A stretch of 64,000 nucleotides of DNA from Bradyrhizobium sp. BRP22. GTDB taxonomy: Bacteria; Pseudomonadota; Alphaproteobacteria; Rhizobiales; Xanthobacteraceae. Positions 1-9,099 of this stretch are shown piece by piece. The position numbers and the translations under genes are program-made. The notes beneath the pieces were generated by a model. It saw nothing but the letters and a program-made list of their open reading frames with translations, was not told where the DNA came from and searched no databases. Within the stretch, counting starts at the first letter, position 1. Each line of letters begins with the position of its first letter. The stretch lies in NCBI RefSeq assembly GCF_020194175.1, contig NZ_JADYVX010000006.1, positions 248,001-312,000 on the forward strand, written 5' to 3'.

Positions 1-1068
1 GCGGGAAATGTCGAGGCCACCAAGATGGCGATCGAGGAGTTCGGCGGCAGCATGTTCGGCAAGCCGATCGAGATGGTCTCCGCCGACGTGCTGAATAAGC
101 CTGACATCGCGGCCTCGATGGCGCGCAAATGGTGGGAGAACGAAGGCGTCGACATGATCATCGATTTGCCGACATCCGCCACCGCGCTCGCGGTGATGGA
201 ATTGTCCAAGCAGTACGAAAAGATCATGATCGTCACCGATGCTGCGAGCTCGGACATCACCGGTAAATCCTGCGGTCCCTATGTCGCGCACTGGACCTAC
301 GACACCTATTCCAACGCTCACACGGTCGGCAGCGCCATCGTCAAGAACGGCGGCGACACCTGGTACTTCATCACCGCGGACTATCTGTTCGGCCATTCGA
401 TCGAGCGCGACACCGGCGATGTCGTGAAGACAGCCGGTGGCAAGGTGCTCGGCAGCGTCAGGCATCCGCTCAACACGCCGGATTTCTCCTCCTTCCTGCT
501 GCAGGCCCAGGCCTCCAAGGCCAAGATCATCGGGCTTGCCAATGGCGGGGGCGACACCATCAACACCATCAAGCAGGCCGGCGAATTCGGCATCGTCGCC
601 GGCGGGCAGAATCTCGCGGCGATCGTGATGTTCATCTCTGATGTGCACAGCCTCGGGCTGAAGCTCGCACAGGGACTGATCGTCACCGAGGCCTACTACT
701 GGGACCTCAACGACACGACCCCCGCCTTCGGCAAGCGCTTCTTCGAGCGCATGAAGCGGATGCCGACCATGAACCAGGCCGCGACCTACAGCGCGACCCT
801 ACACTATCTCAAGGCGGTGCAGGCCGCGGGCACCAAGGAGACAAAGCCCGTGATGGCCAAAATGCGCGAAATGCCGGTGCGCGACGCCTTCACCGACAAC
901 GGCGTGCTGCGCGCCGACGGCCGCATGGTGCACAGCATGTTCCTGTTCGAGGTGAAGAAGCCCGAGGAATCCAAGGCGCCCTGGGACTATTACAAGCTGC
1001 TGGCTGAGGTCCCCGGCGACCAGGCCTTCCGCCCGCTGAAGGACGGCGGCTGCCCGCTGGTGAAGTGA
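1..1068 (+). CDS. Branched-chain amino acid-type ABC transporter substrate-binding protein (5' end outside window)
   Basis: The reading frame is open from the first base, so the true start and the signal peptide lie upstream of the window. The visible 355 residues match a periplasmic type-I receptor of the LivJ/Peripla_BP_6 group. They show the usual first-lobe pattern (a partial GNVEATKMAIEEFGG stretch, then a VDMIIDLPTSATALAVMELS segment) and a second lobe with an FGKRFFERMKRMPT helix. Such proteins capture amino acids, amides or aromatic acids in the periplasm and pass them to a Liv-type permease. No permease or ATPase genes follow here, so the partners must lie upstream or elsewhere. The substrate cannot be told from sequence. 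The gene ends with TGA and is followed by a repeat-filled spacer. Confidence 0.88.
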   Translation, partial: AGNVEATKMAIEEFGGSMFGKPIEMVSADVLNKPDIAASMARKWWENEGVDMIIDLPTSATALAVMELSKQYEKIMIVTDAASSDITGKSCGPYVAHWTYDTYSNAHTVGSAIVKNGGDTWYFITADYLFGHSIERDTGDVVKTAGGKVLGSVRHPLNTPDFSSFLLQAQASKAKIIGLANGGGDTINTIKQAGEFGIVAGGQNLAAIVMFISDVHSLGLKLAQGLIVTEAYYWDLNDTTPAFGKRFFERMKRMPTMNQAATYSATLHYLKAVQAAGTKETKPVMAKMREMPVRDAFTDNGVLRADGRMVHSMFLFEVKKPEESKAPWDYYKLLAEVPGDQAFRPLKDGGCPLVK

Positions 1069-1080
1069 CGGACGTTATCG

Positions 1081-1227
1081 TCCCCTTCTCCCCTTGTGGA
1101 AGAAGGTGGCGTGAAGCGCCGGATGAGGGATCTCTCCGCGGGCGACAGCGCGAGTGGAGAGAACCCCTCACCCGAACGAGTTCGTTGCAGACGCGTGAGC
1201 GGCCCTCTCCCACAAGGGGCGAGGGCA
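1081..1227. repeat. Intergenic inverted repeat, family A (CTCTCCC...GGGAGAGG type), copy 1
   Basis: The outer ends are imperfect inverted copies: CTTCTCCCCTTGTGG on the left and CCACAAGGGGCGAG on the right. Internal segments (GAGGGATCTCTCC, CCCCTCACCC) are shared with the copies at about 13665, 21832 and 50463. A single arm of another repeat (GTGAGCAAAGCGCAGCGTGCCCATCCTACGG) follows at about 1277-1308. The spacer from 1069 to 1326 holds nothing else that I can recognise. Confidence 0.75.
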
Positions 1228-1326
1228 CATCAACTGGCACCGCGCCCGCGTCTCCAACATTGCAACGACGTCGCAGGGTGAGCAAAGCGCAGCGTGCCCA
1301 TCCTACGGAACCTCGCGGCGCGTGCC

Positions 1327-2181
1327 TCACGCCTTGCCGTAGTCGTAGAACCCCCTGCCGGTCTTGCGGCCGAGATAGCCGGCGTCGACCATCTCCTTGA
1401 GCAGGGGCGCCGCGCGATACTTGGGATCGTTGAATCCCTTGTAGAACACGTCCATCACCGACAGCATGGTGTCGAGCCCGATCAGGTCGGCAAGCGCCAG
1501 CGGGCCGATCGGGTGGTTGCAGCCGAGCTTCATGCCGGCGTCGATCTCCTCGGCGGTGGCGATGCCCTCCTGCAGCGCGAAGATCGCCTCGTTGATCATC
1601 GGGCACAGGATGCGGTTGACCGCGAAACCGGGGCTGTTCTTGGCCGTGATCGGCACCTTGCCGACGCGCTTTGCGAACGCTTCCGCCTTGGCCAGCGTAT
1701 CGTCCGAGGTCTGGAGGCCGCGGATCAGTTCAAGCAGCGCCATGACAGGCACCGGGTTGAAGAAGTGCATGCCGATGAAACGATCGGGCCGATCGGTCGC
1801 GGTCGCAAGCTTGGTGATAGAAATCGAAGACGTGTTGGTGGCGATCAGCGCGCGCGGGTTCAGCGTCGCACTGAGGTCCTTCAGGATCTTGAGCTTCAGG
1901 TCCTCGTTTTCGGTCGCCGCCTCGATCACGAGGTCGCAGGCCGCAAGCCTGGCCTTGTCGGTAGTCGCGTTGATGCGCCCGAGCGCGGCGTTCTTGTCGG
2001 CCTCGGTCATCTTCTCCTTCTTGACCAGGCGGTCCAGGCTGCTGCCGACGGTCGCCAGTCCGCGCTGCACGGCCGCATCTGAGATGTCGACCATCACCAC
2101 CTGGAGCCCGGCGGCGGCAGAGACCTGGGCGATGCCGTTGCCCATAGTGCCCGCGCCGATGATGCCAACGGTTTCGATCAT
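1327..2181 (-). CDS. hbd: 3-hydroxybutyryl-CoA dehydrogenase
   Basis: This 284-residue protein belongs to the 3-hydroxyacyl-CoA dehydrogenase family, which oxidises (or reduces) L-3-hydroxyacyl-CoA with NAD(P). The N-terminus carries the dinucleotide-binding [11 protein letters not shown] motif within the first 15 residues. An acidic end of the second strand (VVMVDIS) and the family motif [15 protein letters not shown] near residue 140 follow, with a C-terminal helical domain ([34 protein letters not shown]). The length is that of stand-alone Hbd/PaaH enzymes. I start at the ATG at 2181 because AGAAGGA lies just upstream; an upstream in-frame start would add a basic tail unlike the family. 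Its role could be in butanoate/PHB metabolism or in an aromatic degradation route; the neighbours do not decide. Confidence 0.93.
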   Translation of the reverse strand: MIETVGIIGAGTMGNGIAQVSAAAGLQVVMVDISDAAVQRGLATVGSSLDRLVKKEKMTEADKNAALGRINATTDKARLAACDLVIEAATENEDLKLKILKDLSATLNPRALIATNTSSISITKLATATDRPDRFIGMHFFNPVPVMALLELIRGLQTSDDTLAKAEAFAKRVGKVPITAKNSPGFAVNRILCPMINEAIFALQEGIATAEEIDAGMKLGCNHPIGPLALADLIGLDTMLSVMDVFYKGFNDPKYRAAPLLKEMVDAGYLGRKTGRGFYDYGKA

Positions 2182-2345
2182 TGCTCGTATCCTTCTCGTA
2201 AAACGCGCAGGCCTTGCGCCGGCGCACACAGACGGTCGCAGCGACCAGCCGGCCGCCGCCGATGCCCATGGTTAGCAGGGCCTCGCGTCCAAGGATACGG
2301 GACAATTTTGGCCACCCGGCGCGATCCGGCGCCGGGTTCAGTCGT

Positions 2346-2798
2346 TCAGCAGCAGCACGGCCCGCGGAGCAGAAGATCGGTCCGGTCCGGCTGCTGCTTC
2401 ATCCCGAGCGTGTCGATCGTGTAGGCGTTGGCGCAATAGTCGCGATGATGCTCGGCCGCCGTCCCCGCTTCGAGCTCACGATTGCAGCGGGATTTTTCCA
2501 CGCAGAGCGCGCAGACCCGCCTCATGTCCTGCAGCACGCCCGGTTCCCTGCGCAGGACCACGCTTTCGTCGATGCCGACCGCATTCAGCATCTTTGGCAG
2601 TTCATCGGCGCCATGAGGCCCGCGGGCGACCAGCGTCTCAAGCTCGGCCGGCGAGATGCGGAGATCATGCGCAATGGAGCAGGTCTCCGCCTCGCTGAGG
2701 CTGCGAATTTCGCCGATGTCGCGGAACCGTTCGACAAAGCCCGTGAGCTTGCCGATCAGCCTGCCCGCGATCGATTCCGTTCCTGTTGCCGATGCCAT
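2346..2798 (-). CDS. DUF6455 family protein, likely FixK-controlled
   Basis: A 150-residue cytosolic protein without membrane segments. The C-terminal half has a cysteine/histidine-rich pattern, CALCVEKSRC followed by HHRDYCANA, which fits the DUF6455 family. The last three residues are all cysteine. The biochemical function is unknown; the cysteines suggest metal or redox chemistry, which is inference. The ATG at 2798 is chosen because GGGAGGA lies seven bases upstream. A FixK-type box at 2855-2868 is placed correctly for a start site near 2820. The gene follows fixS on the same strand, and its own box suggests separate microaerobic expression rather than simple readthrough from fixGHIS. Confidence 0.75.
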   Translation of the reverse strand: MASATGTESIAGRLIGKLTGFVERFRDIGEIRSLSEAETCSIAHDLRISPAELETLVARGPHGADELPKMLNAVGIDESVVLRREPGVLQDMRRVCALCVEKSRCNRELEAGTAAEHHRDYCANAYTIDTLGMKQQPDRTDLLLRGPCCC

Positions 2799-2854
2799 GG
2801 CAATCCTCCCGTCCTTCTGCACATTCAGTATCGGGCCGCGGGAGATGGCCGTCA

Positions 2855-2868
2855 TTGCGCCAAATCAA
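2855..2868 (-). promoter_or_regulatory. FixK/FNR-type box before the DUF6455 gene
   Basis: Read on the minus strand the site is TTGATTTGGCGCAA, an exact match to the FixK2 consensus TTG[A/C]-N6-[T/G]CAA. It overlaps the last codons and stop of fixS. Its centre is about 63 bp upstream of the ATG at 2798, which predicts a transcript starting near 2820. Confidence 0.65.
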
Positions 2869-3035
2869 AGGCCGCGCTTGGGAGCGGCGGGCGTCTCGTC
2901 ATCGTCGGAGATCGCCCGCCAGGCAGCGCCTTCGAGATCGTCATACTGGCCGTTCTTCAGCGACCAGAGGAATCCGAGCAGTCCGAACAGGCCAAGCAGC
3001 AGCGCCAAGGGCACCAGGAACGCGATCACTTCCAT
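2865..3035 (-). CDS. fixS: cbb3 oxidase maturation protein CcoS/FixS
   Basis: A 56-residue single-span membrane protein. It begins MEVIAFLVPLALLLGLFGLLG and continues with the typical FixS motif FLWSLKNGQYDDLEGAAWR. FixS/CcoS is needed to insert cofactors (haem and copper) into the catalytic subunit of cbb3 oxidase. The start codon overlaps the stop codon of fixI (TGATG), so the two are translationally coupled. It is the last gene of fixGHIS. The acidic/proline tail (DDDETPAAPKRGL) is variable in the family. Confidence 0.95.
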   Translation of the reverse strand: MEVIAFLVPLALLLGLFGLLGFLWSLKNGQYDDLEGAAWRAISDDDETPAAPKRGL

Positions 3036-5227
3036 CACACCTGCTCCTGCCGCACACGACGTCCGCGCAGCGCATTCAGCATCACCAGGATCGAGGAGGC
3101 CGACATCGCCGCGGCCGCGATCAGGGGCGTCACGAAGCCGAGAATCGCGATCGGCACCGCGAGGAAATTGTAGCCGACGGCGAGGTAGAGGTTCTGCCGC
3201 ATCAGCCGCAGCGCCTTGCGCGAATAATCGACGGCGGCGATAACGGGCGCGAGCGGCTTGCCGAGGAAGACGAGATCGGCGGTCGCCTGGCTGAGATGCG
3301 CGGCCGAGATCGGTGACATCGAGACATGCGCGGCCGCCAGCGACGGTGCATCGTTCAAGCCGTCGCCGACCATCATCACCTTGAAACCCTGCCGCTTCAG
3401 TTCCTCGATGCGCGCGATCTTGTCTGCCGGCGTCACACCGGCGCGCCATTCGGGAATGCCGAGCGTCTCGGCCGCCGCCCGCACCGCGGGCTCGCGATCT
3501 CCCGACAAGATCTCGACCGCGATGCCACGCCGCTGCAACGCCGCGATGGTCTCGCGCGCGTCCGGCCGCAAGCCCTGTCGCACCGCGAACACGTAACGCT
3601 TCTCGCCGCGGGCGAACGCGACCACGGAGGCCTCGGGATCGCCGCTCAGGATCTCATCTGCAAGAGGCTCCGCCTTGCAGAATGACGGGCGGCCGAGCCT
3701 GACCTCTTCGCCGCCAAAGCTGCCGCGCACCCCCTGCCCCGGCTCCTCCGTGACGCCGGGCAGCGGCGATTTCGCGCCGGCTGCGCGTGCCAGCGCCGCA
3801 GCGACCGGGTGGTGGCTTGCGAGCGCGAGCCGGCCGGCCAGTTCGAACATATCGGCCGGCACGGACGTGGAATTCACCACGTCGAGCTCGGGCAAGGTCA
3901 GCGTTCCCGTCTTGTCGAAGATGATGCGGTCAACCTCGGCGACGCGCTCGATGGCATCGCCCGAATTGATCAACACGCCGGCACGGAACATCGCGCCCGC
4001 GGCAATGGTCTGCACCGTCGGGATCGCAAGCCCGAGCGCGCAGGGGCAGGTGATGATCAGCACCGCGATCGCAGTGATGACGGAATCGTGCAGGCTGGCA
4101 CCGGCGATCAGCCAGCCGATCATGGTCAGAAGCGCGGTCGCATGCACCACCGGCGCATAGAGCCGCGACGCACGGTCGGCGAGCTGCACATAGCGCGAGC
4201 GTGCCTGCACCGCGTGGTCGAGCAATCGCTGGATCTCCGCCAGCAGCGTGCCTTCGGCCGCCGCCGAGACGCGGATACGCAAGGCGCCGGAGATATTCAG
4301 CGAGCCGGCATAAACCGCGCTGCCGGCCTCGACCGCCGCATGCCGCGTCTCGCCGGTGATCAGGCTTTGGTCGATCTCGGACCTTCCGTCGACCACCGTG
4401 CCGTCGACCGCCGAGCGCTCGCCGGGGCGCAGCAGCACGATATCGCCGGCCCTGATCGCCGCGGCGGGCACCACTGAAATCTCGTCGGGTCCCACGAATT
4501 TCGTCGCGGTCTCGGCCTTGAGCGCAGCAAGATTGCCGGCGACCGCGCGGGTACGCCGCCGCATGCTCTGGTCGAGATAGCGGCCGACCAGGAGAAAGGT
4601 GAGCAGCATGATCGCCGCGTCGAAATAGGCATGCTCGGCATGTCCGATGGTCTCGACGATGGACATGCCAAGCGCCAGGATCACGCCGATGCTGATCGGC
4701 ACGTCCATGTTGACATTGCCGGTGCGCAGCGCGTTGAGGGCCGAGCGGAAGAACGGCTGGCCGGCATAGGCGGCTGCCGGCAGCGCGATCAGCGCCGACA
4801 TCCAATGGAAGAAATCGCGCTGCTCCGGCAGCATGTCGCTGACATTGCCGGACCACACCGGGATCGACAGCATCATCACGTTCATGGTCGCGAACGCCGC
4901 AACCCCGAGGCACCGCAGCAGGAAGCGTGAGTTCTCGACCTCGGCGGCCTCCGCGCTGACCGTCTCGAACGGATAGGCCTTGTAGCCGAGCTCGGCGAGG
5001 CGATCGATGAAGCGCGCCGGGTCAAGCGCGCCCTCTTTCCATTCCAGCGCCACGCGGCGGTCGGTGAGGTTGACGCGCGCCAGCGTCACATCGGGAATCG
5101 CCGAGAGCCCGCGTTCGATCTTCGACATGCAGCCGGCACAGCTCACGCCCTCGACCGCGAGGTCGATATGCGCCAGTCCCGCGCCGAGATGCTTGACGTA
5201 GTGTGAAAAGTCCCGTGTCGCCTGCAT
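3035..5227 (-). CDS. fixI: Copper-translocating P1B-type ATPase CcoI/FixI
   Basis: A 730-residue cation pump that supplies copper for assembly of the CuB centre of cbb3 oxidase. The N-terminal heavy-metal domain has GVSCAGC (C30, C33). Membrane helices follow, then the actuator TGE (residues 291-293), the transport-site CPC motif in TCPCALGLAIP (394-396), the phosphorylated Asp in DKTGTLT (D438), the P1B His-Pro (H473-P474) and the hinge GDGLNDAP (from 621). All catalytic motifs are intact. It lies between fixH (10 bp gap) and fixS (overlapping) in the fixGHIS operon. The length and motifs leave little doubt; distinction from a general CopA exporter rests on the operon context. Confidence 0.96.
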   Translation of the reverse strand: MQATRDFSHYVKHLGAGLAHIDLAVEGVSCAGCMSKIERGLSAIPDVTLARVNLTDRRVALEWKEGALDPARFIDRLAELGYKAYPFETVSAEAAEVENSRFLLRCLGVAAFATMNVMMLSIPVWSGNVSDMLPEQRDFFHWMSALIALPAAAYAGQPFFRSALNALRTGNVNMDVPISIGVILALGMSIVETIGHAEHAYFDAAIMLLTFLLVGRYLDQSMRRRTRAVAGNLAALKAETATKFVGPDEISVVPAAAIRAGDIVLLRPGERSAVDGTVVDGRSEIDQSLITGETRHAAVEAGSAVYAGSLNISGALRIRVSAAAEGTLLAEIQRLLDHAVQARSRYVQLADRASRLYAPVVHATALLTMIGWLIAGASLHDSVITAIAVLIITCPCALGLAIPTVQTIAAGAMFRAGVLINSGDAIERVAEVDRIIFDKTGTLTLPELDVVNSTSVPADMFELAGRLALASHHPVAAALARAAGAKSPLPGVTEEPGQGVRGSFGGEEVRLGRPSFCKAEPLADEILSGDPEASVVAFARGEKRYVFAVRQGLRPDARETIAALQRRGIAVEILSGDREPAVRAAAETLGIPEWRAGVTPADKIARIEELKRQGFKVMMVGDGLNDAPSLAAAHVSMSPISAAHLSQATADLVFLGKPLAPVIAAVDYSRKALRLMRQNLYLAVGYNFLAVPIAILGFVTPLIAAAAMSASSILVMLNALRGRRVRQEQV

Positions 5228-5237
5228 CGCGCCCTCT

Positions 5238-5738
5238 TCAGTTCAGCACCACGCGATTCCTGGACAGGAACACGCGCCGCCCCTGGGCCTCGCTCTCCAG
5301 CACCAGCTCCCATTGCCCGGGACCGATCGCCCCGCCCTTGCCGTGGTAGCGGCCGCCGCCGGCTTCCGACAGCTCGATCGCCTGGTCGGCGCGTCGGTCG
5401 GTCGGCCGCTCCAGGCGAGAGGTGAACAGCAATCCGGTCAGCGGCCTGCCATTGCCGTCGCGCGCTTCGATTTCGAGCGCGGTGCCGCCACTGGCCTCAC
5501 GCGCCAGATGGGCGTCGACCTTCCAGTTGCGGGCATCCTGCTCGCGCGCCGCGACGATCTCCTTCTCATAGGCGAGGCTCGCCGCGTAGGCGCTGTCGAC
5601 ATCGGTGCCGGGCAGCGTCACGGTTGCAAGCTTGATCATGGTCACATTGACACCGATCACCACGCCGAAGAATGCGACCAGCATCACAAGCACCTTGCGG
5701 CCGGTCAGCGGCTTCTCCGATCCATATTCCCTGCTCAT
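5238..5738 (-). CDS. fixH: cbb3 oxidase assembly protein FixH/CcoH
   Basis: A 166-residue protein with a single N-terminal membrane span (KVLVMLVAFFGVVIGVNVTMI, about residues 15-35). A periplasmic domain follows, typical of FixH, with a motif around DSAYAASLAYEKEIVAAREQ and a later WELVLE strand. CcoH is an assembly factor that stays associated with the cbb3 complex. The ATG lies 17 bp after the fixG stop with an AAGAAG-type ribosome site between. The role in copper handling with FixI is known for the family, and nothing here departs from it. Confidence 0.93.
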   Translation of the reverse strand: MSREYGSEKPLTGRKVLVMLVAFFGVVIGVNVTMIKLATVTLPGTDVDSAYAASLAYEKEIVAAREQDARNWKVDAHLAREASGGTALEIEARDGNGRPLTGLLFTSRLERPTDRRADQAIELSEAGGGRYHGKGGAIGPGQWELVLESEAQGRRVFLSRNRVVLN

Positions 5739-5755
5739 GACGGCCCTGCTTCTTG

Positions 5756-7219
5756 TTACGGCGTGACGAAATTGTCGGTGGTGGAGGCGACTTCGCCGAG
5801 ACCGATATCAGTGACGCGGAATTTCACCGGGATCGATTTCTCAGGATTGCGGTCGGACGGAGCGGTGACCAGCACGCGCAGCTCGGTGGTGCCGTCGCGC
5901 CCGAGCACGATCATGGGACGATCGGGCGTGATCGAGTCGCCGCCGACGACATGGAGCTTGGCATCCTGTGGCCCGTCGATGTCGATCGCCACCACGCGGT
6001 CGAAGCCGCGCTTGTTGAGGAAGCGGACGGTATAGGCATTGCGGATCGAGCCGTCGCTGAGCTTCACCGCGACCGGGTTGCGGTCGTGCAGCACGTTGAT
6101 GTCGAGCAGCGAACGTGTCGCGAGCGTATAGAGCATGATGCCGCCGACCAGCGCGATCAGCGCGACATAGGTGATGGTGCGCGGCCGCACGATGCGGTAG
6201 ATCGGCGCCTTGCCTTCCATCCGGCGCTGGATGTTGATGTCGTTGTCGTAGCCGATCAGCCGCGTCGGCCGGCCGATCTTCTTCATCACGTTGTCGCAGG
6301 CGTCGATGCACAGCCCGCACTGGATGCAGTCGAGCTGCGGCCCGTTGCGGATGTCGATGCCGGTCGGGCAGACCGCGACGCATTGATAGCAGTCGACGCA
6401 GTCGCCGGCGTGCTGGCCGAGCGCGCGCAGTTCGTTCGCCTTCTTCACCGACATGCGCTTTTCGCCGCGGTCATAGCGATAGGTGACGTTGAGCGCCCAT
6501 TCGTCGGTCAGCGCCGCCTGGATGCGCGGCCACGGGCACATGTAGACGCAGACCTGCTCCCGCATGAATCCGGCGAGCAGATAGGTCGTCGCGGTCAGGA
6601 TCGCGATCCAGATATAGGCGATCGCCGGCGCCTGGAAGGTGACCAGCTCTTTGACGAGCGTCGGCGCGTCTGTGAAATACAGCACCCAGGCGCCGCCGGT
6701 CCACCAGGCGATCATCAGCCAGATCGAATGCTTGAGCACGAGCTCGGAGATGCGTTCCAGCGTCCAGCGATGGGCGGATGCGTCCTTCTTCATCCGCTCG
6801 CGCCGGTCGCCCTCGACCAAGCGCTCGACCGCATAGAACAGGTCCGTCCACACCGTCTGGGGGCAGAGATAGCCGCACCAGATGCGGCCGCCGACCGAGT
6901 TCATCAGGAACAGCGTGATCGCGGCAAGGATCAGGAGCCCGGTGAAGTAATAGACCTCCTGCGGCCACAGCTCGATGAAGAAGAAATAGAAGCGGCTGTT
7001 CGGCAGGTCGATCAGGACAGCCTGGTCAGGCGCGCCGAGACCGCGATTCCAGCGTACGAACGGCAGGAAATAGTAGACGCCGAGGCAGAATGCCATCAGG
7101 CCCCATTTGATCCGCCGGAAGGTCCCGGAAACCTTCTGCGGGTAGACCTTCTTGCGGGCCGCATAAAGCGGCCCGAGTTCTTCGACTTGATCCGGGTCTA
7201 TCTGGACGATCTTGTTCAT
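5756..7219 (-). CDS. fixG: Membrane ferredoxin-type protein CcoG/FixG
   Basis: A 487-residue integral membrane iron-sulfur protein implicated in copper reduction during cbb3 assembly. Several membrane helices (for example ALIALVGGIMLYTLATRSLL and LLILAAITLFLMNSV) flank a cytoplasmic ferredoxin module. That module has two CxxCxxCxxxC clusters, CVDCYQCVAVCP and CIQCGLCIDACD, and the C-terminal third is an Ig-like periplasmic domain. Two starts are possible, ATG at 7240 and ATG at 7219. The FixK box at 7277-7290 places transcription initiation near 7242, leaving almost no leader for the first, so I choose 7219, which also has GAAGAA upstream. First gene of fixGHIS, 82 bp after fixP. Confidence 0.93.
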   Translation of the reverse strand: MNKIVQIDPDQVEELGPLYAARKKVYPQKVSGTFRRIKWGLMAFCLGVYYFLPFVRWNRGLGAPDQAVLIDLPNSRFYFFFIELWPQEVYYFTGLLILAAITLFLMNSVGGRIWCGYLCPQTVWTDLFYAVERLVEGDRRERMKKDASAHRWTLERISELVLKHSIWLMIAWWTGGAWVLYFTDAPTLVKELVTFQAPAIAYIWIAILTATTYLLAGFMREQVCVYMCPWPRIQAALTDEWALNVTYRYDRGEKRMSVKKANELRALGQHAGDCVDCYQCVAVCPTGIDIRNGPQLDCIQCGLCIDACDNVMKKIGRPTRLIGYDNDINIQRRMEGKAPIYRIVRPRTITYVALIALVGGIMLYTLATRSLLDINVLHDRNPVAVKLSDGSIRNAYTVRFLNKRGFDRVVAIDIDGPQDAKLHVVGGDSITPDRPMIVLGRDGTTELRVLVTAPSDRNPEKSIPVKFRVTDIGLGEVASTTDNFVTP

Positions 7220-7276
7220 GGGCCGGGATTCTTCTGGCATCGCAGCAAGAGCCTACCCCCTCCCCCCGCGACCTGA

Positions 7277-7290
7277 TTGATCCAGCGCAA
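7277..7290 (-). promoter_or_regulatory. FixK-type box before fixGHIS
   Basis: On the minus strand the sequence is TTGCGCTGGATCAA, which fits TTG[A/C]-N6-[T/G]CAA. It lies between the fixP stop and fixG. With the usual -41.5 placement, transcription would begin near 7242. The fixGHIS genes can therefore be transcribed separately from fixNOQP. Confidence 0.7.
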
Positions 7291-7301
7291 ACAGCCCCCG
7301 T

Positions 7302-8171
7302 TTACTTGCCGCCGCCCAGCGTGTGCACGTAGACCGCAAGCGCCTTGACGGTGGACGGATCGAGCCGGCCGACCCAGGCCGGCATCACGCCGGCGCGGCC
7401 GTTGGTGATGGTCTCGATCACGGTCGCCTCGTCGGAGCCGTAGAGCCAGATCTTGTCGGTGAGATCGGGCGCACCGAGTTCCTGGTTGCCCTTGCCGTTC
7501 TCGCCGTGGCAGCTCGCACAATTGTCGGCGAACAGTTTTGCGCCGGCCGCGGCGTTGTAGCCCTGGCTTGTCGACAGGCCCGAGAGCGAGCGGACGTAAT
7601 TGGCGACCGTGACGATCTCATCCTTCTTCAGGATGCCATCCTTGCCGAAAGCGAGCATCGCGCCTTCATGGGCCTTGGCGTTGCCCGAGCGGGCGCCAAA
7701 CTGGATGGTTTGCTGAATCTGCTCGAGCGAGCCGCCCCACAGCCAGTCGTCATCGTTCAGGTTCGGATAGCCCTTCGCGCCGGCACCGCCCGAGCCATGG
7801 CACGGCGCGCAGTTGTCGCCGAACGCCGCCTTGCCGCGAGCGCGCGCGAGCGCCAGCAGCGCCGGGTCCTTCTCGATATCCTCGAGCGAGGCGGCGCCGA
7901 GCACGACCATCTTGTCGCCACGGATCTTCTCGAGATTGGCCAGTTCGACGCCGACATCGGCACGCGACGAATAATTGAACAGTCCCGTCGTATTGCTCCA
8001 CAACAGCGGCCAGGCCGGGTACACCACCCAGTAGCCGATTGCCCAGATGATGGTGGCGTAGAAGGTCAGCACCCACCAGCGCGGCAGCGGCGTGTTGAGT
8101 TCCTTGATGCCGTCCCACTGGTGACCGGTCGTGGTCTTGCCGGAGACTTGATCGAGTTCGGTTTCAGCCAT
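7302..8171 (-). CDS. fixP: cbb3 cytochrome oxidase dihaem subunit CcoP/FixP
   Basis: A 289-residue membrane-anchored dihaem cytochrome c that feeds electrons to CcoO and CcoN. An N-terminal cytoplasmic stretch and one or two hydrophobic segments (WVLTFYATIIWAIGYWVVYPAW, about residues 33-54) precede two cytochrome c domains. Their haem motifs are CAPCH (121-125) and CASCH (218-222), and downstream methionine-containing ligand loops are present (EGAMLAFGKDG, AGVMPAWVGR). Translation starts six bases after the fixQ stop, with GGAGGAG inside the end of fixQ. All features are typical. Confidence 0.97.
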   Translation of the reverse strand: MAETELDQVSGKTTTGHQWDGIKELNTPLPRWWVLTFYATIIWAIGYWVVYPAWPLLWSNTTGLFNYSSRADVGVELANLEKIRGDKMVVLGAASLEDIEKDPALLALARARGKAAFGDNCAPCHGSGGAGAKGYPNLNDDDWLWGGSLEQIQQTIQFGARSGNAKAHEGAMLAFGKDGILKKDEIVTVANYVRSLSGLSTSQGYNAAAGAKLFADNCASCHGENGKGNQELGAPDLTDKIWLYGSDEATVIETITNGRAGVMPAWVGRLDPSTVKALAVYVHTLGGGK

Positions 8172-8177
8172 GGTCTC

Positions 8178-8342
8178 TCACTCCTCCCGCAAAGGTATCC
8201 GCGCTGCCTCATCGAAGGCGGCCTGGTTGCGGGGCCAGAGCGCGTAGATCACGATCGCGACGAACAGGCCGACGAAGATCGGCGTCCACACGCTCGTCAC
8301 GAGGTTCGACGCCAGATTGTGAACCGTCAGAATTGCTTTCAT
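8178..8342 (-). CDS. fixQ: cbb3 oxidase small subunit CcoQ/FixQ
   Basis: A 54-residue single-span membrane protein found by reading the gap between fixO and fixP. It begins MKAILTVHNLASNLVTSVW, continues through a hydrophobic PIFVGLFVAIVIYALWPRN and ends with an acidic tail EAARIPLREE. The central ALWPRN after one membrane helix is typical of CcoQ, which stabilises the cbb3 complex. The ATG is 11 bases after the fixO stop. The TGA is followed six bases later by the fixP start. Confidence 0.93.
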   Translation of the reverse strand: MKAILTVHNLASNLVTSVWTPIFVGLFVAIVIYALWPRNQAAFDEAARIPLREE

Positions 8343-8353
8343 CGTCCCGTCTC

Positions 8354-9088
8354 TCAGCGAAGATTGGCTTTTTCGTTGTAGAGCTTGAAGTCGACCAGCG
8401 TGCCGAGCATCTGCAGATAGGCGACCAGCGCATCCATCTCGGTCGGCGCCCCGCTTTTGCCGTCGAAGTTGCGGATCACCGCCTTCGGATAGCGTTTTGC
8501 AAACGCGTCGGTGCCGGCATTGTCGGGATCAGCCTGCGCCTTCAGGTCCGCCACCGCGTTGGCGATCTGCTCCTCGTTGTAGGGCACGCCGACCGCGCGG
8601 TTGGTCTTGAGGTGATCGGCGATCGCCTCGGGATCGAGCTCGGTCTTTGCGAGGAAGGGATAGCCCGGCATCACGGACTGCGGCACGATCGCGCGCGGAT
8701 TGATCAGGTGGGTGACGTGCCACTCGTCGGAATATTTGGTGCCGACCCGCGCCAGGTCAGGCCCGGTCCGCTTCGAGCCCCACTGGAACGGATGGTCGTA
8801 CATGCTCTCGGCGGCCAGCGAGAAGTGCCCGTAGCGCTCGACCTCGTCTCGCAGCGGCCGGATCATCTGCGAGTGGCAGAGATAGCAGCCTTCGCGCACA
8901 TAGATGTTGCGGCCGGCGAGCTCGAGCGGCGTGTACGGCCTGACGCCGTCGACCACCTCGATCGTGCTCTTGAGGTAGAACAGCGGCGTGATCTCGACCA
9001 GGCCGCCGATCGCGATCACGACCAGGATGCCCGCGATCAGGATGATCGAGTTCTTTTCGAAGATTTGGTGGCGGGTCCAGAAGGACAT
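8354..9088 (-). CDS. fixO: cbb3 cytochrome oxidase monohaem subunit CcoO/FixO
   Basis: A 244-residue membrane-anchored cytochrome c of the cbb3 oxidase. The N-terminal anchor is [21 protein letters not shown] (about residues 13-33). The single haem motif CYLCH is at 68-72 in [18 protein letters not shown], a signature of CcoO, and the segment [23 protein letters not shown] supplies the distal Met ligand. The protein passes electrons from CcoP to the catalytic subunit. It starts 11 bp after fixN, with AAGGAG in the end of fixN. Confidence 0.97.
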   Translation of the reverse strand: MSFWTRHQIFEKNSIILIAGILVVIAIGGLVEITPLFYLKSTIEVVDGVRPYTPLELAGRNIYVREGCYLCHSQMIRPLRDEVERYGHFSLAAESMYDHPFQWGSKRTGPDLARVGTKYSDEWHVTHLINPRAIVPQSVMPGYPFLAKTELDPEAIADHLKTNRAVGVPYNEEQIANAVADLKAQADPDNAGTDAFAKRYPKAVIRNFDGKSGAPTEMDALVAYLQMLGTLVDFKLYNEKANLR

Positions 9089-9099
9089 CTTGAGGCTCC

